A stretch of DNA of 34,017 bases from Bacillota bacterium (GTDB lineage Bacteria > Bacillota > Sulfobacillia > JABLXB01), in the NCBI GenBank assembly GCA_024653225.1, contig JANLGA010000007.1:8729-42745 (forward strand). Reading direction: 5' to 3'. The notes beneath the pieces are model-generated. The model was not told where the DNA came from and made no database searches. It saw nothing but the letters and a program-made list of their open reading frames with translations. Of the stretch, positions 23,116 to 31,008 are shown piece by piece (within the stretch, counting starts at the first letter, position 1; the number at the start of each line of letters is the position of its first letter). Both the position numbers and the translations under genes were made by a program.

Positions 23116-23814
23116 TCAGCCCCTTCTCTTCGGGCCCGCGCGGGTCGTCTTCTTCCCCTTCGCCACCGCCCGCGCCCCGACCCCGACGCGGGAACGCGCG
23201 CGCCGCCCGGTCGCGTCAAGCGAGGCCGGAAGGCGTGCGTTCGTGGCACCGCGGCGACGCCCGCGTTCGTCGGGACTCTCCCGGTCCCCAACCAGGATCG
23301 CCAGAGTCGTACTGCACGCGGAGCAGCAGATCTCCACTCCTTCAGAGTATACTTCCACGTCGAGGAGATTATTGCAGGTCGCGCACCTCATCTTTCCCTG
23401 GTCGTCGAGCTCGAGGATCTTGGTCAGCGCTCTCAGCCCCGCGGCGGGGTCTCGGAAGAGGGAGGCGACCTTCGGGAGCAGTTCGTCGCGGGTGCCGGCC
23501 AGCCGCATGATGTTCCACGGCGGCCCGATGTAACCTATTTCGGCGCCCGTGTCGGGGCACAGTATGGACTTTATCTCCCTCGACCAGAAGTCCCTGTTCG
23601 AGAACTTGAACAGGTGAACGCCCTCGCAGAGGAAGCATGCGAGCTGGGTCCATACATCCGGGCCCCTGCGGCTTATCGTGAGGATGTGCCGTCCGCACGC
23701 GCAGCGGAACTCGCGCCGGCTGGATCCCAGGGTGAACACGGATATGGGGAAAAGGCTGGTGCCCCCGCAGGACGAACATCTGAGCATTATCGCCGTCTGC
23801 CTGCGCGTCAGCAT
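23116..23814 (-). CDS. Zinc-ribbon protein of unknown function
   Basis: I do not recognise this 232-aa protein. It carries several metal-type Cys pairs: C13xxC16 with C38xC40 near the N-terminus, C60xxC63, a lone C86, then C144xxC147 with C164xxC167. This suggests at least two zinc ribbons flanking a central alpha/beta part (IGYIGPPWNIMRLAGTRDELLPKVASLFRDPAAGLRALTKILEL). The last ~55 residues are basic and low in complexity (GRRRGATNAR...KGKKTTRAGPKRRG), which could bind nucleic acid. The ATG has AAGGGGA 6 nt upstream. It lies 37 nt before fsa, probably co-transcribed. There is no signal peptide, so it is cytoplasmic. Confidence 0.75.
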   Translation of the reverse strand: MLTRRQTAIMLRCSSCGGTSLFPISVFTLGSSRREFRCACGRHILTISRRGPDVWTQLACFLCEGVHLFKFSNRDFWSREIKSILCPDTGAEIGYIGPPWNIMRLAGTRDELLPKVASLFRDPAAGLRALTKILELDDQGKMRCATCNNLLDVEVYSEGVEICCSACSTTLAILVGDRESPDERGRRRGATNARLPASLDATGRRARSRVGVGARAVAKGKKTTRAGPKRRG

Positions 23815-23881
23815 CGCACGTCCCCTTTCAGCTCATACTTTCGCCCGAGGCGGGAGGAATTCCTTTCCCCGGCGCGACCGG

Positions 23882-26407
23882 TCAGAGCGCGTACCCGAGC
23901 CCCATCGCCCCGCATATCTTCCTGACGAGCTCCAGCTCCTCCTCGAGGTCCGGTGCTTTCTGCACGACCCGCGCGACCTTACCCTTATCGCTGTCAACCT
24001 TCCCCGCGGCTATCTCCCCCAGGGCCGACCACAACTCGGCCCTCTGCGAGATCTCCCGGACCTTCGACCGCAACGGCTCCTTCAGCTCGGACGCCATGAG
24101 GCCGCCCTGTCCGAGGAAGAACATCGCCTGCGCCCGATACAGCCGCATCACGGCCGTCACCGCTATCCCCTCCGGCGGCGAATACTTCCTGAAGCGTTCG
24201 GGAATGGATGCCTTCGCCTTTTCGAGGAGGTCCATGACCTCAAGCGCCCTCGTGAATGCCTGCCGGGCCTCGTCCACGTTCGAGCCCAGCGCCAGGCGCT
24301 TTCCGGTTTCGAGGTACATGCCGGTGAGGACCTCGTACCCTTCGGGCATGAACCTGTTGTTGGATATCGCCACGGCCGTGTGCCTCAGTGCCGCGGAAGA
24401 CTGCCCCGTCTTGAGCAGGACCGCCGCGTAGTGAAGCCTCGTCACCGAGTCGTACGGGTTCAGCCTCACCGCGGTCTCGAGGTTCACAACCGCATCCCTC
24501 ATGAGGTCCTTGTCGCGTCTCTCCTCCGCCGCTTCCTGGAAGTACAGCCCCAGGGTCAGGCGCGCGGACGCGTCGAGTGGGTCGAAAAGGGTGGCCCTCC
24601 GAACGAGGGAGAGAGCGACCTCCCGCTCGCCCTCCTTCCACGCCCCCTCCCCGGCGCTCCGCAGCGATGCGCCGGCCAGGCACGTGGAGGCAACCAGCGC
24701 CGACAGGACGAACGCATACAGGAAGGCCTTGACCGTCCCCCTTCGCGCGAGCACCTCCCGGGCCCTCTCGTAGAGCGCCGGGCCTGACCGCACGCTCACG
24801 GCGTCACCGTCGCCGGTCTCGGCAGCGAGGTCGGTCGCGCCGCCCACCACGCCCATCAGCGTCCACAGTATTGCCGCCACGGCGGGAAGACTGAGGCTGA
24901 AATCGCCGACGCTGTGGAGACCGAGGCAGATTGCGGCCGAACCGGCACCCCAGGCCGACACGCGCAGGCGGTCGTCCGCGAGCCGCAGGGCGCGACGCAT
25001 GTTGCCTAACAGCGACAACCACAGCACACAGTAGGCGGCGAGTCCGACGATGCCGGCGTCCACGAATACCTGCGCCAGGTGGTTGTGAACCAGTTTCGTG
25101 TAGTAGGGAAACGCCTTGTACTTGTGGTACAGCGTCGCCCATCCGCCGCCCCCCGCACCCGTTATGGGGCGACGCAGCCCTATCCTCACGGCGTCCAGGG
25201 TCCAAATGATCCTCTCCTGAACGTTCCTGTCCATCAACACGGTCGAGGACACTCGTTTCAAGGGTCCCGCGGCGATGGCCTTCACGTCGGTGGCGACCCC
25301 AGCGACGGGGAGAATCAGCAGGACGGCGGCCCCCAGTCCGGCGACGACCAGTGCCATGCGCGGAAAGCCGGTGAACCGCGCGCCTGCGGCTGCAGCAGAT
25401 AACTTCGCCCCACGCGCCCGCCCGAGGGCGTCACACGCGGAGACCAGGCAGTTCAGACCCACGGCCCCGCACAGGGGAGCGAGCAACACCCAGCGCCACG
25501 CCGACCCGACATTCATGGGATTCAGGGCCGCGGAGAACTTCGTCGCCGCCGCGATCCCGAGCAGCACACTCGATGCCACGCAACCAATGGCGGAGATCCT
25601 GAAACCCCGAGGTTGACCCCAGGCGAACAACACCGCGGCCACCGGAAGAACCAGCCAGGCACCTCTCGATTGGGTCAAGACGAACGCGGCGAGGAGAAAG
25701 CCCGCGTTGGCGCTCCACGCGAGCCGGATCCCCCAAGCCGCCGGCAGCCCGCCCCAGGAGCCGGGGTTCGAGGGTGGTGACCCGCCCTGCACCAGCGATT
25801 TCACCCACAGGGTGGACGACGCGAAAAAGGCCGCCATCAACACGGAGGCCGCTGTATTGGCATACTGCAGCGTGGAGGCCAACCTGCCTCCCACCCACGC
25901 GCCGGGATACGGGAGGACTCTCGTCGCGGTCGTCAGGCCGAGGGTCGCGACCACCGTGCCGGACAGCGCGACGGCCCCGAGCAGCAGATCGGAACCGCCC
26001 ACCTCGCCGCAACAGTCGTAGACCAGCCACGTCATCCCGAACAGCATCGTGGCAACCAGGGCTTCCACGACCGCCGCCTTGCGGTACACCGCCAGGGGCA
26101 CCGCGAGCCAGTACGCGACCGCCACCGCCAGCGCGGCGACCCCGAGGTGTGTCCCCGGGAACCGTGACACCGCGAAGTCCCGCCCGCGCGCCTGCGCCCG
26201 GACGGACAGGGCCGCGGCACACGATACGAGGACGCACGACGCCAGGCGCTGCTTCTCGAAGTACAGTCCCTGGAAGAACGGTGCCGAGAATATCGTCGCC
26301 GCGAGCACCGCAGCCGGGACCCGGCCGGAACGCGGCCGGAACGCGCGGCTTTCCGATGCGGGGGTCTCCTTCTCTCGACCGTGAGGGGGAGTACCTGTCG
26401 CTCTCAT
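23882..26407 (-). CDS. O-antigen ligase/Wzy-type membrane protein with C-terminal TPR domain
   Basis: An 841-aa polytopic membrane protein. About twelve hydrophobic segments fill residues ~30-590, with the Wzy_C/O-antigen-ligase core LTQSRGAWLVLPV, a GAGGGGWATLYHKYKAFPYYTKLVHNHLAQVFVDAG loop (Arg and His residues typical of lipid-linked glycan transferases), and GLHSVGDFSLSLPAVA. The last ~240 residues are soluble helical repeats of TPR type (e.g. VNLETAVRLNPYDSVTRLHYAAVLLKTGQ). Relatives in monoderm bacteria attach S-layer or wall glycans, so transfer of a glycan to the neighbouring S-layer proteins is plausible but inferred. I prefer the ATG at 26407; a GTG at 26431 has its GAGGT directly adjacent, too close to work. 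Confidence 0.88.
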   Translation of the reverse strand: MRATGTPPHGREKETPASESRAFRPRSGRVPAAVLAATIFSAPFFQGLYFEKQRLASCVLVSCAAALSVRAQARGRDFAVSRFPGTHLGVAALAVAVAYWLAVPLAVYRKAAVVEALVATMLFGMTWLVYDCCGEVGGSDLLLGAVALSGTVVATLGLTTATRVLPYPGAWVGGRLASTLQYANTAASVLMAAFFASSTLWVKSLVQGGSPPSNPGSWGGLPAAWGIRLAWSANAGFLLAAFVLTQSRGAWLVLPVAAVLFAWGQPRGFRISAIGCVASSVLLGIAAATKFSAALNPMNVGSAWRWVLLAPLCGAVGLNCLVSACDALGRARGAKLSAAAAGARFTGFPRMALVVAGLGAAVLLILPVAGVATDVKAIAAGPLKRVSSTVLMDRNVQERIIWTLDAVRIGLRRPITGAGGGGWATLYHKYKAFPYYTKLVHNHLAQVFVDAGIVGLAAYCVLWLSLLGNMRRALRLADDRLRVSAWGAGSAAICLGLHSVGDFSLSLPAVAAILWTLMGVVGGATDLAAETGDGDAVSVRSGPALYERAREVLARRGTVKAFLYAFVLSALVASTCLAGASLRSAGEGAWKEGEREVALSLVRRATLFDPLDASARLTLGLYFQEAAEERRDKDLMRDAVVNLETAVRLNPYDSVTRLHYAAVLLKTGQSSAALRHTAVAISNNRFMPEGYEVLTGMYLETGKRLALGSNVDEARQAFTRALEVMDLLEKAKASIPERFRKYSPPEGIAVTAVMRLYRAQAMFFLGQGGLMASELKEPLRSKVREISQRAELWSALGEIAAGKVDSDKGKVARVVQKAPDLEEELELVRKICGAMGLGYAL

Positions 26408-26449
26408 AGTGCCGTCCCGAACAAGGGTCACACCTCGCTTGGAACGCTC

Positions 26450-29400
26450 CTACGGGTTCACTTGCCCCATCCACTTCAGCAGAATGCCGCGGAGCCTTTC
26501 TTTCTCGGGGTCCGGTTGGAGATCCGGAACGCGCCCTGGGATCTTCGACCGGATCGGGGCGATATCCTCCACGGGGAATTTCACCGAGAAAGCGGGTGTA
26601 CCGTCCAGGTAGAGCTCCAACTTCACCTCCCCGCCCATCGGCTTGCTGAGCGTCACCGCCCCGTCGCCGGTGCATTGCGTCATTCCGTCCACCACGAGGG
26701 TGGCGCGTCTCCCGGCGAAGCGTTCGCCGTCAACCGTAATGGAAACGTATCTCCCGCCGTCGGGGGCCGCCTGCCCCAATCCCACAGACAGCGGCAACCC
26801 GGGTTCCCGCACGAGCGCGAGCGGAAGCGTCGCCACCAGCCGGTTGGTCGTGGTTTCGACCAGGTGCACCTCGATGAGGTTCTCGTCCTCGCTCTTCGCG
26901 GGGTCCAGCGCCAGCCGCACTTGGAGGGGGTCGCCCTGCTTCAGGAACACCGCGCCTTCCCGGTCCCATGAGACGGAGGCGCTCTTCCTGTATGCGGTGA
27001 TGCTCACCTCGCACTGTGACTCGGCGGGTTCGCCCGACTCGATGTACAGAGCGTAGCTCCCCTGGCGAGGCCCTACCAGGTCCACGACCTCGGGGGAAGT
27101 GCCGTCCGTCGCGGACGACGCCACCTCCGTCCACCCCGCGGAAGGGTCGAACCAGTGGAGATACGCATCCAGGTCGGCGCCCCCATACGAAGGCTCGGAG
27201 ACTCGAATGACCAACCGCTCGACGTCCCGCCCGACCGTGAAGACCTTGCTGAACGTTCCCCGGGCAGGAACAGTCACGGACAATGTCCCCATGGAACCGC
27301 TGTCGGGGAGGGCCACGCTCGGGACGACCTTCAGCCACGAATCCGTCCGGTGGTTCACCACCTGGAAAGCCAGGCCCGCACCGCCGGGGTTTCGTTCCCC
27401 CGCAATCACCCGCCATTCCGGCGGCCACGGCGAAACGGCCAATCCCCGCGCCGTCAACTCGAGCGATATCACGGTCCCCGACTCGCCCTCCCCCATGACC
27501 ACAATCTCCCATGTCCCGGTGCCGGGGTACGCGATGTCCGTGGACCACTCCGAGCGGGGCGCGACGACACCGGACCTGACCCTTTTCCCCTGTTCGCCGA
27601 TGACCCGGATCTCCGCGGCTTCCCAGCCCGTGTTGACCGCCCTGAGCCTCACGGTCGTGGCCCCCGGGAGTACCCGGAAAAACCGGCGGAAGAACTCGCC
27701 GGCCTTCAACTCCGCGCCGGGCTCCAGGACCAGGGTCTCGCCCGGGCCGACCGCACCCGGCTGCACGAACGTGTGCACCAGTCGGGCCAGCGTCCGGCCC
27801 GACTCGGCATCCCGCGCGCGCGTAACTGCCGAGTGCAGCCCGGGACCAGGGCTCCGGTACTCGAAATGGACGGCCCGCTCCCCCACGGGGGGCAGCATCA
27901 GGACGCGTTCCTTCGCCTCGATCCAGTCCGGCGCACCCTCAAACACCAGGTTCACGGGCCTCGCCGAGAAATTGTCCACGAAAAAGCGCACCGACCCGGG
28001 GATCGCGTCCCGCGCGAACAGGCCGCCGACGCGATACCCGTCAGTCTCCTCGCATACCGTAGTGAGCGGGGCATCGTACCCGTCGCGCAGGAGCTCGAAC
28101 GTCCCCCGCGCGTTGACAAGGCCGCCGCCCTGTTCTATTGCCGCGCGGCTCTCCAGCTCGGTCCCCGCCTCCGTCATTGCGCCCAGGATCTCGGCCGGCC
28201 CGGGTCGCAGCCCCGCTTTCCCGCAGGCCTCGATCACCAGGGCGGCGCAGCCCCCCACGTACGCCGCGGACACGCTCGTGCTTTCGGCAAGGGCGTAGCC
28301 GCTCCGCGACACCCAGCTCGGCACCGCGGACGAACCCGCCACCGGAGCCAGGATCCCGGGCGCCGCGCCGCCCGCCGGAGTGGGTCCCACGGCGCTCCTC
28401 GCCCATACCCTTGCCCGGCCCCCATCGTACACGGCGCCCCCCACGGCAACGCCCGAGGCGCCGTCCACCGGGGCCCTGCTCGTCTGGAGACCGGGCCCCC
28501 CGTCTCCCGCCGGAAACACGACGACAGCCCTGTACCGGACCGCCGCGTCATAGACCGACTCTTTCAGCCTATCCACGTCCCCCGGCCGCACGGCCTCCCC
28601 GTGGAGGTCAACGACTATGACACGCGCGCCTCTTTCCCCCGCGTAGGCCAGGGACTCGACGACGGCCTCGACGGAGCAGCGCCCCGACGAATCGCACGCC
28701 TTGAGCGACATCAGCGACGCACCGGGGGCGATCCCGTTCATGCCCTCCGCGGTGCTCCTGGCCGCGATCAGACCCGCGAGGAAGGTGCCCGTCCCCGCCC
28801 CGTCAAACCCGAGCCGGGCCTCGGAACCGTCCGGGGCAATCCGCGCGCACACGAAGTGGACGGCCCCCGCCGGCGCCGCACCGCTCCCGTCCCGGAAACG
28901 GGAAAAACTCCGGGTTTCCCCGTAGATCCCCAGCGGGATCTCGTCCGTGAAGTCCCTGTCCTGGTTCGTGTCCACGTACACCCTGGTGTACACGCCCCTG
29001 CGCACGGGATCCACGATGAGCACGGGGAACGTGTCGCCCGTGGCGCCGTTGCCGTTGAGGTCTTGACGAAGGGCGCCGTCCGGGGGCAGATCCGCCTCCC
29101 GGAGCATGCCGACCCTGAACGTCCCGCTCTGGCTCCTGATGCCGCCGGTCCTGAGCCGTCCAAATCTCGAGTCCACCCATCCGCCCGACGACGGAGCGGG
29201 TTCGCTGCGGACGAGTCCCTCGCTGGTGAAGTCCATCCAATCGGTCAGCTTGGGCAGTCCCCCCGCGGAGGACACCTGGAGGTCGGGGTGACCGGGGTCA
29301 ATCCCCGAGCCCACGACGGCCACGACCACGCCGGTGCCGTCCACGCCCTGTTCGCGCGAGATGTCGCTCGCGCCCGTCTCGAGGCCCGCCCGCGACACCA

Positions 29401-29587
29401 TTTCCGGGAGGTGCGCCTCGATGGGCACCAGCGTGAACCCGGCGGGACCCGTCCTGCCGCCCCGCTGCGTCGCCGCGGCAACGGGCGCCGAGCCGGGCCC
29501 GCCGACGCCCGGGGCGCCGGGCAACAGCACGCCCAGGGTCAAGCACACGACAACCGACAAGCACTTAAGCGACGAGTTCCTGCGCAC
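26450..29587 (-). CDS. Secreted subtilisin-family (S8) protein, predicted pseudoprotease
   Basis: A 1045-aa exported protein. The N-terminus RRNSSLKCLSVVVCLTLGVLLPG is a signal peptide. The peptidase S8 fold is clear, but catalytic positions are altered: the Asp motif reads VAVVGSGIDPGHPDL (Gly93 for Asp), the His motif GAGTGTFLAGLIAA (Thr266 for His), the oxyanion Asn is Asp (PAGDGG, 362), while Ser438 in STSVSAAYVGG is kept. An insertion between them has DLNGNGATGD and DTNQDRDFTDE, calcium-loop-like. About 550 C-terminal residues form beta-rich domains, one like pre-peptidase C-terminal domains. I chose GTG 29587 (GAAGGG 7 nt upstream); GTG 29617 would add ten basic residues. Confidence 0.85.
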   Translation of the reverse strand: MRRNSSLKCLSVVVCLTLGVLLPGAPGVGGPGSAPVAAATQRGGRTGPAGFTLVPIEAHLPEMVSRAGLETGASDISREQGVDGTGVVVAVVGSGIDPGHPDLQVSSAGGLPKLTDWMDFTSEGLVRSEPAPSSGGWVDSRFGRLRTGGIRSQSGTFRVGMLREADLPPDGALRQDLNGNGATGDTFPVLIVDPVRRGVYTRVYVDTNQDRDFTDEIPLGIYGETRSFSRFRDGSGAAPAGAVHFVCARIAPDGSEARLGFDGAGTGTFLAGLIAARSTAEGMNGIAPGASLMSLKACDSSGRCSVEAVVESLAYAGERGARVIVVDLHGEAVRPGDVDRLKESVYDAAVRYRAVVVFPAGDGGPGLQTSRAPVDGASGVAVGGAVYDGGRARVWARSAVGPTPAGGAAPGILAPVAGSSAVPSWVSRSGYALAESTSVSAAYVGGCAALVIEACGKAGLRPGPAEILGAMTEAGTELESRAAIEQGGGLVNARGTFELLRDGYDAPLTTVCEETDGYRVGGLFARDAIPGSVRFFVDNFSARPVNLVFEGAPDWIEAKERVLMLPPVGERAVHFEYRSPGPGLHSAVTRARDAESGRTLARLVHTFVQPGAVGPGETLVLEPGAELKAGEFFRRFFRVLPGATTVRLRAVNTGWEAAEIRVIGEQGKRVRSGVVAPRSEWSTDIAYPGTGTWEIVVMGEGESGTVISLELTARGLAVSPWPPEWRVIAGERNPGGAGLAFQVVNHRTDSWLKVVPSVALPDSGSMGTLSVTVPARGTFSKVFTVGRDVERLVIRVSEPSYGGADLDAYLHWFDPSAGWTEVASSATDGTSPEVVDLVGPRQGSYALYIESGEPAESQCEVSITAYRKSASVSWDREGAVFLKQGDPLQVRLALDPAKSEDENLIEVHLVETTTNRLVATLPLALVREPGLPLSVGLGQAAPDGGRYVSITVDGERFAGRRATLVVDGMTQCTGDGAVTLSKPMGGEVKLELYLDGTPAFSVKFPVEDIAPIRSKIPGRVPDLQPDPEKERLRGILLKWMGQVNP

Positions 29588-29620
29588 GGCCCTTCCCTTC
29601 GCGCGGGTGTTCCGCACCCC

Positions 29621-30916
29621 TCACGGCCCCGCGATGCTGAAGAACTGCATGAACAAGATGTTGCCGTCCGCGTCCACGGCGCCCTGGAAGAAGTCGCCCC
29701 GCTTCACTCCCTCCAGGCCTGCGAGGACGCCCGACGCGTACAGGACGCTCTCCTCGGCCACCTTGAATGACAAGGTCCCCCCGCCGGTGACGCGCCCCAC
29801 GATGACCGACTTCTCCGGATACACTTCTATGACCTTCCCGCTCACGTTCATGCGGAACACACCGAGCATGCGGACGCACCCGGAGGCAGAAGAATAGACC
29901 ACGTACACCCGGTCACCCACATGGACAGAGTTGAGGTCCGACAGGTTCCCCTGGACGTACACCGTGGCACTCGCGGGAACCGGGACCGCCTTCGCGACGC
30001 CGTTCCTGTCCACGTACTTCAACACCCCGGATCCGGCGTCGGCGGTCTCGACGATACCCACGTCGTCGGCATACCACGCCGCCACGACGGTCCGCCGCCC
30101 CCCGCGCCCGTTGACGACGAACACCTCGTCGAGCGGCTTCAGGTCGTCCACGACGCTCGGGGCGCCGTTCCTGAACACGGCAGCACCGGCAGGGATGACG
30201 ACGCGCATGTCCCCGATCGCGGTGTCCAGGAAGATCGCGCGCTCCGCCGGGTCCACGAGGCTGACGACCCCGTGAAGGTCCCCCGCGAGGCCCCATGTGC
30301 CGGCCGCCCTCCAGATGAGGGCGCATGCCTCCGCGAGCGTCACCGGGTCAGTCAGCCTCAGGTCACCATCGGGGTCGCCGGTCAACCAACCGAGCGACAG
30401 CGCCGCTCTCACGCTCCCGGCGGCCCACGGCGGGCAGGAGGCGGGGGCCTGTTCCCAGACAGATGCCGCTTCACCGGGTGCATCCTCCCTAGCAGGGCTG
30501 AACGCGCGGTCCAGCACCACCACCGCCTCGGCCCGAGTGATCGCCACGTCCGGTCGGAAGAGCCCGTTTCCGCACCCCTTCACCCAGCCCAGCTCGTACG
30601 CCCTGCGGATTGACGGCAGGGCCCAGGAGTCCCGCCCCAGGTCCGTGAAAGGAGACGCCTGCTCCCTGCCTTCAGGCTCCGAGCCCTCCGGCCGCAGGAA
30701 CGCGGCGAGGATGTGGACGAACTGCGCCCGCGTCACGGCCCCGCCGGGCGACAACGGGCCGCCGATCCGGTCGAGGCAACCCCTGGCCCTGACCGCCTCG
30801 ACATACACGTCCGACCACGCGGCGCTGCACGTCCCCGACCACTGCGCCGCCAGCAGAGCGCCACCGGCCAGGACAGCGGCCACGGCGACTGCGATGCTGA
30901 CCCGTAACGATCTCAA
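29621..30916 (-). CDS. SLH-domain surface protein
   Basis: An exported 431-aa protein. After a signal peptide (RSLRVSIAVAVAAVLAGGALLAA) come three S-layer homology domains in the first ~205 residues: WSDVYVEAVRARGCLD...VTRAQFVHILAAF, FTDLGRDSWALPSIRRAYELG...ITRAEAVVVLDRAF, and a weaker WAAGSVRAALSLGWLTGDPDG...VTLAEACALIWRA. Two ITRAE/TRAQ motifs suit binding to pyruvylated wall polymer. The rest is beta-rich and unrecognised. I prefer the TTG at 30916, with GGGGT 7 nt upstream; the TTG at 30937 sits only 4 nt after a strong hairpin and lacks a spaced ribosome site. It follows the S-layer gene and precedes the pseudo-subtilase. Confidence 0.88.
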   Translation of the reverse strand: MRSLRVSIAVAVAAVLAGGALLAAQWSGTCSAAWSDVYVEAVRARGCLDRIGGPLSPGGAVTRAQFVHILAAFLRPEGSEPEGREQASPFTDLGRDSWALPSIRRAYELGWVKGCGNGLFRPDVAITRAEAVVVLDRAFSPAREDAPGEAASVWEQAPASCPPWAAGSVRAALSLGWLTGDPDGDLRLTDPVTLAEACALIWRAAGTWGLAGDLHGVVSLVDPAERAIFLDTAIGDMRVVIPAGAAVFRNGAPSVVDDLKPLDEVFVVNGRGGRRTVVAAWYADDVGIVETADAGSGVLKYVDRNGVAKAVPVPASATVYVQGNLSDLNSVHVGDRVYVVYSSASGCVRMLGVFRMNVSGKVIEVYPEKSVIVGRVTGGGTLSFKVAEESVLYASGVLAGLEGVKRGDFFQGAVDADGNILFMQFFSIAGP

Positions 30917-30941
30917 CGACCCCACCCCGACGGACAAGAAT

Positions 30942-30970
30942 CGGGGGCAAGCCCCTCGGGCCTGCCCCCG
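30942..30970 (-). terminator. Hairpin terminator-like element after the S-layer gene
   Basis: On the minus strand, CGGGGGCAGGCCC and GGGCTTGCCCCCG form a ~13-bp stem with one G-T pair and a tiny loop, 34 nt past the S-layer stop. The U-tract is poor (ATTCTTG), so it probably attenuates rather than blocks read-through into the next SLH gene, and may protect the 3' end of an abundant mRNA. Confidence 0.6.
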
Positions 30971-30980
30971 CGCCGCTTTC

Positions 30981-31008
30981 GTTACTTCGTTACGCGGTTA
31001 CCGGTTAC
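30981..31008 (-). repeat. Four GTAAC repeats giving stops in all three frames
   Basis: GTAAC occurs four times in 28 nt (minus strand; plus-strand GTTAC at 30981, 30989, 30997 and 31004). The first copy supplies the TAA stop of the S-layer gene. The TAA triplets fall at offsets 0, 7, 15 and 23, so every reading frame is closed. Confidence 0.85.

Noticed and set aside
23079..23291. N-terminal extension of the transaldolase frame
   Set aside because: The extension overlaps the zinc-ribbon gene, is Arg/Gly/Pro-rich, and the conserved protein begins at the ATG 23078 with GGGAGG upstream.
27155..29770. 871-codon open frame on the plus strand opposite the subtilisin-family gene
   Set aside because: Arg/Pro/His-rich shadow frame with no family resemblance, opposite an evident S8 protein.
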